Positions 1-7,026 of a DNA stretch of 7,820 nucleotides are shown here, one piece after another (position 1 is the first letter of the stretch; every line of letters starts with the position of its first letter). The position numbers and the translations under genes are program-made. The notes under the pieces are model-generated. The model was not told the DNA's origin. It worked only from the letters and a program-made list of their open reading frames with translations, and ran no database searches. Source of the stretch: Ignavibacteria bacterium (lineage in GTDB: Bacteria > Bacteroidota > Ignavibacteria > Ignavibacteriales > Ignavibacteriaceae); contig JAUSIA010000278.1 in the NCBI GenBank assembly GCA_030648225.1, positions 1-7,820 on the forward strand, written 5' to 3'.

Positions 1-407
1 GTCCAGATTTTTTACTATTTCAAGAACATATTGATTTAGATAATCTTGGGTCATCAGTTGATAATTTAGAAAAGTTCATTAGACCGAAAATTACATTTGA
101 TCCTTCTACTGTCAATATAATGTCTATTCATAAATCGAAAGGATTGCAAGCTGATTACGTTTTTATTTATGGTTTAATAGATGGGATTATTCCAAATGTA
201 ACTGATGGAATTGATTCCATTGAAGCCTATAGAAGATTATTGTTCGTTGGAATGACACGCGCAAAGAAGCGCCTTTATTTAATTTCTACTGTTGAATGGG
301 AGGGAAAATATGTTAATAAGGTTGATAAATCTCAGTTTAGATTTAATGGCAGAAAAAAGAAATGGTATGGTAGAACATCAAGATTTATAAATGAATTAAA
401 TGGATGA
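1..407 (+). CDS. UvrD/Rep-type superfamily 1 DNA helicase, C-terminal fragment
   Basis: This is the 3' end of an ATP-dependent 3'-5' DNA helicase gene; the frame (first full codon at position 3) stays open to the left edge, so the start lies outside the window. The visible 134 residues carry two hallmark SF1A motifs. Motif V-like IMSIHKSKGLQADYVF is encoded from about 117. Motif VI, RRLLFVGMTRAKKRLYL, is encoded from 231 and contains the arginine finger that acts on the ATP gamma-phosphate. The extreme C-terminus (TSRFINELNG) resembles the usual SRFL-x-EL ending of UvrD/PcrA/Rep-like proteins, so the gene probably ends naturally at the TGA. Family knowledge gives a role in DNA unwinding during repair, replication restart or mobile-element defence; the visible part cannot distinguish these. 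The internal ATG at 120 lies inside motif V and is not a plausible start. No convincing terminator follows. Confidence 0.9.
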   Translation, partial: PDFLLFQEHIDLDNLGSSVDNLEKFIRPKITFDPSTVNIMSIHKSKGLQADYVFIYGLIDGIIPNVTDGIDSIEAYRRLLFVGMTRAKKRLYLISTVEWEGKYVNKVDKSQFRFNGRKKKWYGRTSRFINELNG

Positions 408-499
408 GGAATTGTTTTATAACCGCTTAAAAAAGGACAAAGTCAATAGGCGTAAAAAAATATTCGTTCTGTAAACCGGGACTACAGTTCTTTGAAAAC

Positions 500-528
500 T
501 TGAACAACTACTGACAGCCTTTTATATC
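500..528 (+). promoter_or_regulatory. candidate promoter for the HTH gene
   Basis: TTGAAC (500-505) and TATATC (523-528) are separated by 17 bp and lie about 45 bp upstream of the ATG at 575. Both resemble sigma-70 hexamers. The background is very AT-rich and promoter consensus in this lineage may differ, so this is only a candidate. Confidence 0.25.
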
Positions 529-573
529 TAAAAAGATTAAAGAAAACGAAACTACTACGAAAGGAAGAAATGA
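505..573 (+). pseudogene. possible decayed C-terminus of a RelE/HigB-like toxin
   Basis: A toxin gene is expected directly upstream of HigA-type antitoxins, but none is intact here. In the frame starting at 505 the codons read QLLTAFYI, stop, KD, stop, RKRNYYERKK, stop, with the last stop (571-573) one base before the antitoxin ATG. From memory, HigB/Gp49-type toxins end with a hydrophobic strand, then a KKTQKTP-like stretch, then a basic helix often ending in something like EYYERKK. The order and the spacing to the antitoxin fit a shortened, stop-riddled relic. The similarity is short, the central KKT-KTP signature is missing, and the upstream part of the toxin is not recognisable. It could be chance in A-rich DNA. 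Confidence 0.28.
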
Positions 574-574
574 A

Positions 575-853
575 ATGAGTGATTTGAAAAAATATGTTGC
601 ACAAAGGAAAAAAGAAGATGCCGAGTTTGCCGAAAATTATGATATAGGTTATCAGAATTTTAAGATAGGTGTTTTACTTAAACAATTGCGTGAAGAATCC
701 GGATTAACTCAAGAAGAATTAGCAAAGAAATTAAAAACAAAAAAATCTGTCATATCAAGGATCGAAAATCATTCTGAAGATATAAAGCTTTCTACACTTG
801 GTCGTTATGCCAGAACATTAGGAAGAAGAATAAGAATAGAAGTAGTTAAATAA
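575..853 (+). CDS. HigA-like antitoxin / XRE-family transcriptional regulator
   Basis: This 92-residue protein has a charged N-terminal arm (residues 1-30) followed by a Cro/C1-type helix-turn-helix (about 31-85). The HTH contains LREESGLTQEELAKKL and the recognition-helix region KKSVISRIENH, and the protein ends in a short basic strand (RRIRIEVVK). This arrangement, including the DAEFAENYDIGYQNFKIG lead-in, is typical of HigA-type antitoxins that neutralise RelE/HigB mRNA interferases and repress their own operon. The start is supported by AAGGAAG (561-567) seven bases before the ATG; another ATG at 570 opens only ATG-AAA-TGA. No intact toxin is found on either side: upstream are 167 bp of stop-rich DNA, and downstream a convergent gene begins 79 bp away. 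It is therefore an orphan antitoxin or a stand-alone DNA-binding regulator. The HTH call is firm; the antitoxin role is inferred. Confidence 0.85.
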   Translation: MSDLKKYVAQRKKEDAEFAENYDIGYQNFKIGVLLKQLREESGLTQEELAKKLKTKKSVISRIENHSEDIKLSTLGRYARTLGRRIRIEVVK

Positions 854-882
854 GTCAGGATAATTGTTCATGTTGATTAATA

Positions 883-926
883 TAAACCCTCTAAGTTTTC
901 CTTCCCTTTTTGAAAGGTAGGGTTTA
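883..926. terminator. stem-loop between convergent genes, possible bidirectional terminator
   Basis: TAAACCCT (883-890) is the exact reverse complement of AGGGTTTA (919-926), giving an 8-bp outer stem. Inside it, CCTTT (905-909) and AAAGG (913-917) form a small inner hairpin. It lies between the stop of the HTH gene (853) and the stop of the convergent dehydrogenase gene (933), where a shared terminator is expected. Neither side has a clean T-tract, so it may be a 3'-end stabilising structure rather than an intrinsic terminator. Confidence 0.4.
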
Positions 927-932
927 AGAAAA

Positions 933-2960
933 TCATTTCAAATAAATCATTTTAATTGTCTGGTAATAACTCTTATCAGAAAAAAGTGACTCAGCACTTA
1001 TTCTTACATAATAAACTCCGGAAGAAAAATTATTTGCATTCCAGGTCTCATCATAAAAACCAGATTGTCTTACTTCATCAACCAATTCAGAAACAACTTC
1101 TCCAAGAGAATTTATTATTTCGATTTTGACTTTACTCTCTTCAGGTATATTAAACCCGATATTAGTAGAAGGATTAAAAGGGTTAGGATAATTCTGCCGA
1201 AGATGGTAATCCTTTCTCAGGATATCAAGATCAATTGCTACAGTACCAGAGTAACTGAAAGTGCCGTCAAAATCAACCTGCTTTAACCTGTATTGCAGAA
1301 TTCCTTTATAACCATAATTACTGAAATCATCAACGTACTGGTAAAATGATTTTTCTGTTGTAGTACCATTACCTTCAACAAAGCCAATTGTTGCCCAACT
1401 CCCCTGATTCCCCACTTGAGGACTAAGGAGGGTTCTTTCAATTTCAAAACCGCGATTATTTTTTTCAGATGCAGTTTCCCATCTTAAAATAACTGATGAT
1501 TCTTCCTTACTTATTTCAATTGTAAAGAGGCTAAGTTCAACAGGAACGACAGTAACTGTTACGCAAGCTTCATTGCTGTAACCGGAAGTATCACTTGAGT
1601 TGTATGCTCTTACCCTGTATTTATAATCAATTGCCTGGCTTACTGCATCTTCATAATTAGTTGTATTTGCAGCAACAGTTGCAACTTCAGAATAGTTTCC
1701 GTTAGTCTCCATTCTCTCAATCCTGAATCCATCTTCATTATTTGAATTATCAATCCAGTTTAATTCAACAATTGCCGGATTTGTAGCCATAGCTGTTAAT
1801 GCTGATGGTGCAGTTACAGCAGCAGTTGAAACAAATTTATAAATTCTTCCTCCGCCAAAAGTGCAGATATAAAGTTCATTAACCTGGTCTACACCAAAAG
1901 AAGTGGGTGAGCCTGTTGCTGTAACAAGCAGTTGATTTGTTGGCGGATTAACGCCATCGTATGTCAATGCCCAGATTTTATCAGAACAATAATCTGCATA
2001 AATATATTTTCCAATAAGTCCGGGTTGATTAGGACCTCTGTATACAAATCCTCCGGATACCGAACATTCCGGGCTATGCGGATACTCCCAAACAGGATAA
2101 ATATATTCAGGTGCATTGCAGCCAGCAGTATTATAGGGATGATTTCCCTCATAACATCTCCAGCCATAATTTTTTCCATTTTGAATTATATCAATTTCTT
2201 CCCAGGCATTCTGACCAACATCTCCACACCACAACCATCCGGTAACAGGATCAAAACTAAACCGCCATGGATTTCTTAAACCGTAAGCATAAATCTCTTC
2301 CCTGTAACCTGCTGTATTATCTTTGAAAGGATTATCAGCAGGTATTCCATAATTTAAAGGTGGTTCAGGATTATCAACATCTATTCTCGAAATCTTTCCT
2401 AACAGATCAGTTAATGTCTGTGCGTGATTCTGAGGATCACCGCCGGAACCTCCATCACCAAGTGCAATATAAAGATAACCATCAGGTCCAAAGGAAGTTT
2501 GGCCGCCATTGTGGTTTGAAAAAGGCTGGCTTTGTGTGAAAAGAATTAATTCTGTATTCTTATCGGCAGAATCTGGATTGGTTGCACTAACCTGGAATCT
2601 TGATATTACAGTTCTGAGGGGACTTGGTGCAGTATAGTTAACATAGAAGTAGCCGTTATTCTCATAATCGGGATGAAAAGCTAAACCAAGTAAACCAAGC
2701 TCACCTCCGCTTGTTACTCTATCAGTAATGTTAAGAAAAGTTTTTACAGTTGAAACATCAGCTCTGTTTTCAAACACCTTAATTATACCAGCCTGTTCAA
2801 CAACAAAAAGCCTGTTAGTACAATCTCCGGGATTCTGAAGATCAACCGGGCTGCTGAAGTTAGGGAGGTTTGGAAATGCATTCGTAAGCTGGTATTGTGC
2901 GATTGAGTCAGTAAAGAAAAGAAGAATTAAAACTGTTAATAGTAATTTAAAGTGACGCAT
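933..2960 (-). CDS. secreted PQQ-type sugar dehydrogenase with FN3 domain and T9SS sorting domain
   Basis: This 675-residue protein is probably exported and then secreted or surface-anchored by the type IX system. Residues 1-22 form a signal peptide (basic start, LLLTVLILLFF core, cleavage probably after SIAQ). Residues 25-380 match the glucose/sorbosone dehydrogenase six-bladed propeller: VVEQAGIIKVF (Q56), GLLGLAFHPDY (H96, the expected catalytic base), SNHNGGQTSFGPDGYLY, LGDGGSGGDPQNHAQ, and YGLRNPWRFSF (R229/N230, matching the Arg-Asn pair near PQQ in soluble glucose dehydrogenase). A fibronectin type III domain follows (about 384-470), then a beta-rich T9SS-associated segment (about 475-580). 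The sorting domain is about 587-675, with LRQNYPNPFNPST and the terminal SGVYYVRI and MIYLK strands. Family members oxidise sugars or related alcohols with PQQ; the substrate here is unknown, and some homologues are non-enzymatic. An AGAGG site (plus-strand 2966-2970) five bases before the ATG supports the start. Confidence 0.9.
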   Translation of the reverse strand: MRHFKLLLTVLILLFFTDSIAQYQLTNAFPNLPNFSSPVDLQNPGDCTNRLFVVEQAGIIKVFENRADVSTVKTFLNITDRVTSGGELGLLGLAFHPDYENNGYFYVNYTAPSPLRTVISRFQVSATNPDSADKNTELILFTQSQPFSNHNGGQTSFGPDGYLYIALGDGGSGGDPQNHAQTLTDLLGKISRIDVDNPEPPLNYGIPADNPFKDNTAGYREEIYAYGLRNPWRFSFDPVTGWLWCGDVGQNAWEEIDIIQNGKNYGWRCYEGNHPYNTAGCNAPEYIYPVWEYPHSPECSVSGGFVYRGPNQPGLIGKYIYADYCSDKIWALTYDGVNPPTNQLLVTATGSPTSFGVDQVNELYICTFGGGRIYKFVSTAAVTAPSALTAMATNPAIVELNWIDNSNNEDGFRIERMETNGNYSEVATVAANTTNYEDAVSQAIDYKYRVRAYNSSDTSGYSNEACVTVTVVPVELSLFTIEISKEESSVILRWETASEKNNRGFEIERTLLSPQVGNQGSWATIGFVEGNGTTTEKSFYQYVDDFSNYGYKGILQYRLKQVDFDGTFSYSGTVAIDLDILRKDYHLRQNYPNPFNPSTNIGFNIPEESKVKIEIINSLGEVVSELVDEVRQSGFYDETWNANNFSSGVYYVRISAESLFSDKSYYQTIKMIYLK

Positions 2961-3000
2961 GTTAACCTCTTTTTTTATTATTAAATCCGCAAGATTTATT

Positions 3001-3136
3001 AATAGCCACGACCTTTAGGTCGTGGGATAATACAATAAGAAACTTTTGGCTTTAGCCACAATTTGAAAGAATAATTTGGGCTAAAGCCCTGATTAGTTAG
3101 GTTTATTTTTCCCCGACATAAATGTCGGGGCTATTT
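3001..3136. repeat. nested inverted REP/BIME-like hairpin cluster
   Basis: Four short palindromes are arranged symmetrically. The outer hairpins are 3006-3025 (CCACGACCT, loop TT, AGGTCGTGG) and 3111-3130 (CCCCGACAT, loop AA, ATGTCGGGG). The left one is flanked by AATAGCC at 3001 and the right one by GGCTATT ending at 3135, so the two units point in opposite directions. The inner palindromes are 3047-3058 (TGGCT, TT, AGCCA) and 3078-3089 (GGGCT, AA, AGCCC); their cores, GGCTTTAGCC and GGCTAAAGCC, are reverse complements of each other. The outer units share a template with compensated stem changes. This is the architecture of REP pairs (BIMEs), which in other bacteria are dispersed by RAYT transposases; no RAYT gene is in this window. 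It fills most of the gap between the two large minus-strand genes. Genome-wide repetition is inferred, not shown. Confidence 0.75.
3111..3130 (-). terminator. strong hairpin just downstream of the GH13 gene
   Basis: This 9-bp GC-rich stem with an AA loop starts 13 bases past the GH13 stop codon. On the minus-strand transcript it is followed by AAAAATAAAC rather than a U-tract, so it is not a classic intrinsic terminator. As the first hairpin of the REP-like cluster it may protect the 3' end of the GH13 mRNA or attenuate read-through into the dehydrogenase gene. Confidence 0.35.
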
Positions 3137-3142
3137 GGAAAA

Positions 3143-6100
3143 TCAATCCGTGTTGGGTGACTTTTTAATTTCTTTTTTAGATAAAGATTTTTTTGTTGTC
3201 TTTTTTACATGCTTAGCTGCTTTTATTTTCTCTTTTGTTTTAGGTTTTTCAAGATTTGCTTTAGGTTTTTCAAAAGATGATAGCAATTCATCCAGCTTAT
3301 AACCTGAATCATCGGAAGCTTTTTTAATCTTCTCAAAAAACTTATAATCCTTTAAGATGTTTTTAATTTGAACTTCTGAATTACTATGTAAAACAGTTTT
3401 CTTAACCGGTTGTTTTTTCTTAACAGTTTTAGCCTTTTCCCGCCTGAAGTCGGGATCGTTCCGAGAATCTTTATTATTAATCTGAGTTAAAATCTTTAAA
3501 GAAAAAATCCAGTTAAGAAGTTTATCCAATTTTCCCTTGTTATAGTATTTCGTTCCTTTATATTCATTCAATCCTATATACCATTTAGCATCATCTCCAT
3601 CAAGGAGCTTATTCAGAAAATCTTTTTCATTTAATGCTGATTCCGTTTTTCTTCCTTTTGATTCCATATTTACTCTTTTAGCTGATTTATCCCATAACTT
3701 AGATTTATCTTTTGCAGTAAGAAGCTTCACGAGGAAAATATCATTTCCAGTTTCTTCATTATTCGGAGTAATTATACTGAAGCTCGTATTAAGAGCTTTA
3801 CCAATTATAAGATTATCAAAAAGATTTTCTTCTTTACCATTAGAATTCAGTATCCTGTTAAAAAGAATTAGTGACAATAAAACAGCCCAACTGTTTTCCT
3901 GATTATTTCCATCCTCATATATCAATGAATCTTTTATCTTATTATACTCTTTTTCTTTTTCATTCCTTAATGTGTTCAACATTTTGTTAATTTTGATTAT
4001 TGATTCAATGTCACTAACCACACCTGCTTTTATTTTAACATTATCGAAAGGAACAGGATAAATAGAATTAAGATGAGTTAAAACATTATCTAATTTCTTA
4101 TCAATTTCATCCTTTAAACCCGGTTCAATTTTATTCCTTAATTCTGGTTTATTTTTCTTTTTAACATCATCTTCAGAAATGAATTGTGATTTTACTTTAT
4201 CAACAAATTCGGGATTTAGAAAATCAATTATAGATTCGTGCAATGGGTATAGCTGATGCTCTTTTAATTCCTGCTCAAGAGAATAAACTCCTCTGCCTCC
4301 AAGATGATGGTACAATCTTTCCCAGCTTCCATCAAAATCATAAATCTCCTTGAAATCAAGACATACCCTATAATCATATCCGTTAAGCGAAATATAAAAT
4401 CCGGAATTATGTATATCTACTGATGAAATAAGATGCTGAAATTTTGTTTTATAATCTCTGTATGAATAATAAATCCTTTCTTCATTTTTTAATACAAGAG
4501 CTTCAGATAATTTTTTAATCGAAGGATTACCTCCTGTTGAATAAACTTTTGGAACCGACCAATTAATTGTTCCTTTGCATTCAGTGTATGAGTTATTATA
4601 AATAACAAGCGTTCTTTCATCGCCTCTGCGGTTTGTAAAAGCAAAAACATTTTCATTTACAATCCCGGAGTTCTCATAGAAGTCATAAAGTTCAAAATTT
4701 TCAACCTGGCTGAAGAGATATCTTTTCCTGAGCAAAGGGAAAATTTCATGCTCGTGCCTGCTGACTAAATTTTCATCAATGAATTCATTATAGTAAGCTC
4801 TCTTATATTCCATTCCATATTTTTCAGAAAAACCTTCAACCTGCCCGTGACCAAACATTGGTAAACCGGGCAGTGTAACCATCATTACCGCAACTCCAAA
4901 ATATTTATCTCCTTTTCCAAACTGGTTAACAGCAGTTTCTTCATCAGGATTGCTCATAAAGTTTACATAGCGTTTTAAAATTTCCGGATTGAAATCAAGA
5001 GTATTCTTAATAAGAAGCTTGTACTTTTCATTTTCTTCCTTCATCATCATATGCATAAAAGCACTATTATAAACCCTGTGCATTCCAAGGGTTCTTACAA
5101 AATATCCTTCCATCAGCCAAAAAGCCTCAGCGAGAAGCAGAGTTTCAGGCATCTCCCGTTTCATCCTGTCAACAACTTCTCTCCAGAATTCCTCAGGCAT
5201 TGCTTTATCAAATTCTTCCTTTGTCATTCCAAAATCGGAGCGGGAAGGTATTGCACCGCCATGCCCCGGCTGAGGAAACCAGAGACGTTGATAATGTTTT
5301 TTAGTTAATGTCATTGCAGCATCAAATCGGATGATAGAAGTTTTGGATGCAACATGTTTTATCCTCTGGTACAATGCTTCGCGTACTTCAGGATTTAAAA
5401 GATTTAGCTGAGCAGTATCATTCCACGGCATATGTGTACCATCGTTGCCATGGTAAATATATTTTGTATCGCCCGTGTAGCTATCTCTTCTTTCAAATAC
5501 AACTGCAGCATCAGACATATTGTAATATTTATCTTCAATCCTTACTTCAACTCTCGGATCATCAGACAGATTTGGACCTGTAAATCTGTAGCCGGGATAG
5601 GGTGGATAATTTGACTGAATAAAATAATGAGGTTTTTCAACAACCCACCTTGAATGAATTCCTGTATGATTAGGAACCATATCGCTTGCAAGTCTTATTC
5701 CTCTCTGCCAGGTACGATGCTTTAAATTTTGGAAAGCTTCTTCACCGCCAAGTTCATTAGCAATTATATAATCATAGAGTGAATAAGCTGAAGAGGCTGC
5801 TTCGGGATTTCCCATCATCTGTTTAATTTTTCCTGAGGCACTGCTTCTTTCCCAAATTCCAATAAGCCATAAGGCTGTAAAGTTCCATTGCGCAAGGCGG
5901 TCAAGTTCTTCGTTTGGAATCTGGTCGAGACGGTTTATTTCTCTATGATGTTTTTTAGAAAGCTGATCGAGCCATACAAAAGCATTTTTTGCAATCATTA
6001 TAACATTGGGCATCCAGTCAATATCCTGTGAGAATCTTTCATACTCTTCATAATAAGTGCTTTCTTCAAAAGTAAGTTTACCGCCCTCACCTAATTTTGC

Positions 6101-7000
6101 TTTTAGTCTGGCGAAATAATCTTTATCAAATTCATAAGAAGGAACAGGCGGAGTACCTTTTCCTCCCATATAATGAAGGAAAAGTTTTGAGTCTTCAAAT
6201 ACAATATCTTTCCCCTTTAATAATCTATTGCCAAACTTATCGTAAATAAAAATTTCCCAATTTGTAAGGATGTAATCAAGTTGTCCATCTAAATTATAAG
6301 GGCTCTCGATCAAAGGTTTCCTCAGGAAATGAATAAGAGGAAGATTATCTGGCCCAATTGGTTTTTCATTTGAAAAGAATTTTTCCGTTTGATCTATAAA
6401 CTCACTGTATTTTGTTTTTTCAATCAAAGATTTTTCAGAATAAAGCTCTTCAAGCTGATTGGCAGCGGGATTATTATTTTCAAGATGAAGAAGAATTATT
6501 TCTTCAAGAATTATTTCCTTATTTGATTTTCCATCAGTTGTTCCGGTTATAAAATCGCCTGCACTTATTTTACCTTTATTTACATCAAGAGGAGGGAAGT
6601 GGTTAACATATTCTGATAAAACAGAATTTAAATCAGTTTCAGTTAAATTATTTTTAAGATGATTTACTCCTCTTGCAAAAACTCCCGGATTTTCTTTATC
6701 CTCATAATATCTTATAAGGAAATGAAAAATTTCATGGAGCAAACCAAGAGTATTTACTTGTCCAACTGATACAAGTTGATCTGTTCTTCCCTCTGCGGTT
6801 CTTAGCTGGTTTATTTTTTCAGTTAAGAGCCTTGCGGCTTTACCATCAGCGACAATTAAATTTCCTCTTATTGAGTAAAACTCATCTTCGAACTGGTATT
6901 TATCTCTGGCATCTTTAGAGATATGGAAGAAGTACTTTGGATGTTTATTCATTGCTTGCAGCAAGATTTCCAGTAATAATAAAAAGTAATGCGGTCTCAT
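3143..7000 (-). CDS. large GH13 (alpha-amylase superfamily) protein with extra N- and C-terminal regions
   Basis: This 1285-residue protein probably cleaves or transfers alpha-glucosidic bonds in the cytoplasm. Residues 1-330 are a poorly characterised N-terminal region. The GH13 barrel spans about 330-760. Region I is DMVPNH (D440, N444, H445); region II is IIRFDAAM (R558, nucleophile D560); region III is LLLAEAFW (acid/base E625); region IV is FMSNPDEE (N684, D686). All three catalytic acids are present, but the usual His of region IV is Pro685. A beta-domain-like segment (about 775-880) and a WERLYHHLGGRGVYSLEQEL segment (893-912) follow. Residues 930-1170 look mostly helical, and the last 95 residues contain 29 lysines, with an EKPK repeat. 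Start choice is uncertain: neither Met1 nor Met17 (6952) has a Shine-Dalgarno site, and residues 1-16 are hydrophobic but do not look like a normal signal peptide. Substrate and EC number cannot be assigned. Confidence 0.85.
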   Translation of the reverse strand: MRPHYFLLLLEILLQAMNKHPKYFFHISKDARDKYQFEDEFYSIRGNLIVADGKAARLLTEKINQLRTAEGRTDQLVSVGQVNTLGLLHEIFHFLIRYYEDKENPGVFARGVNHLKNNLTETDLNSVLSEYVNHFPPLDVNKGKISAGDFITGTTDGKSNKEIILEEIILLHLENNNPAANQLEELYSEKSLIEKTKYSEFIDQTEKFFSNEKPIGPDNLPLIHFLRKPLIESPYNLDGQLDYILTNWEIFIYDKFGNRLLKGKDIVFEDSKLFLHYMGGKGTPPVPSYEFDKDYFARLKAKLGEGGKLTFEESTYYEEYERFSQDIDWMPNVIMIAKNAFVWLDQLSKKHHREINRLDQIPNEELDRLAQWNFTALWLIGIWERSSASGKIKQMMGNPEAASSAYSLYDYIIANELGGEEAFQNLKHRTWQRGIRLASDMVPNHTGIHSRWVVEKPHYFIQSNYPPYPGYRFTGPNLSDDPRVEVRIEDKYYNMSDAAVVFERRDSYTGDTKYIYHGNDGTHMPWNDTAQLNLLNPEVREALYQRIKHVASKTSIIRFDAAMTLTKKHYQRLWFPQPGHGGAIPSRSDFGMTKEEFDKAMPEEFWREVVDRMKREMPETLLLAEAFWLMEGYFVRTLGMHRVYNSAFMHMMMKEENEKYKLLIKNTLDFNPEILKRYVNFMSNPDEETAVNQFGKGDKYFGVAVMMVTLPGLPMFGHGQVEGFSEKYGMEYKRAYYNEFIDENLVSRHEHEIFPLLRKRYLFSQVENFELYDFYENSGIVNENVFAFTNRRGDERTLVIYNNSYTECKGTINWSVPKVYSTGGNPSIKKLSEALVLKNEERIYYSYRDYKTKFQHLISSVDIHNSGFYISLNGYDYRVCLDFKEIYDFDGSWERLYHHLGGRGVYSLEQELKEHQLYPLHESIIDFLNPEFVDKVKSQFISEDDVKKKNKPELRNKIEPGLKDEIDKKLDNVLTHLNSIYPVPFDNVKIKAGVVSDIESIIKINKMLNTLRNEKEKEYNKIKDSLIYEDGNNQENSWAVLLSLILFNRILNSNGKEENLFDNLIIGKALNTSFSIITPNNEETGNDIFLVKLLTAKDKSKLWDKSAKRVNMESKGRKTESALNEKDFLNKLLDGDDAKWYIGLNEYKGTKYYNKGKLDKLLNWIFSLKILTQINNKDSRNDPDFRREKAKTVKKKQPVKKTVLHSNSEVQIKNILKDYKFFEKIKKASDDSGYKLDELLSSFEKPKANLEKPKTKEKIKAAKHVKKTTKKSLSKKEIKKSPNTD
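3438..3469 (-). repeat. GC-rich palindromic insert within the GH13 coding sequence
   Basis: Within the AT-rich 3' part of the GH13 gene lies a short GC-rich island, about 19 G/C in 32 bases. It contains TCCCG (3438-3442) and CGGGA (3451-3455) as hairpin arms, followed by an imperfect dyad GGATCGTTCC (3453-3462). It encodes SRNDPDFRR (residues 1179-1187), using CGG, AGG and CCC codons that are uncommon around it, at the border between the helical region and the lysine-rich tail. It looks like a small REP-type element inserted in frame. It could also be ordinary coding sequence. Confidence 0.4.
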
Positions 7001-7026
7001 ATGATTGAATAGTCTAATATAATAAA

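Noticed and set aside
400..474. Small ORF of 24 codons (MDEELFYNRLKK...) overlapping the helicase stop
   Set aside because: Very short, no ribosome binding site of note, no recognisable similarity; lies in the same frame as the possible toxin relic but does not read like a toxin N-terminus.
1065..1286. Open frame on the plus strand inside the dehydrogenase gene
   Set aside because: Antisense shadow of a well-supported gene; no domain, composition is that of a reversed reading frame.
1932..2279. Open frames on both strands (115 and 71 codons) within the dehydrogenase propeller
   Set aside because: Alternative frames over highly conserved propeller codons; no start signals and no recognisable sequence.
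3001..3136. Hairpin cluster as a CRISPR array
   Set aside because: Units differ in sequence and orientation, are only two of each kind, and lack uniform repeats with regular spacers.
5051..5614. Three plus-strand open frames opposite the GH13 catalytic core
   Set aside because: Antisense shadows over conserved GH13 motifs; no ribosome binding sites and no family resemblance.
6491..6520. Tandem 15-bp duplication in the GH13 gene (13 of 15 identical), encoding KEIILEEIIL
   Set aside because: In-frame and within a helical Glu/Ile/Leu segment; simple coding redundancy is enough to explain it.
6720..6736. HExxH zinc-protease-like motif (LLHEIFHFL, H89-H93) in the GH13 N-terminal region
   Set aside because: No third ligand or surrounding metalloprotease pattern is evident, and my recollection of related proteins is that the first His is not conserved; probably chance in an amphipathic helix.
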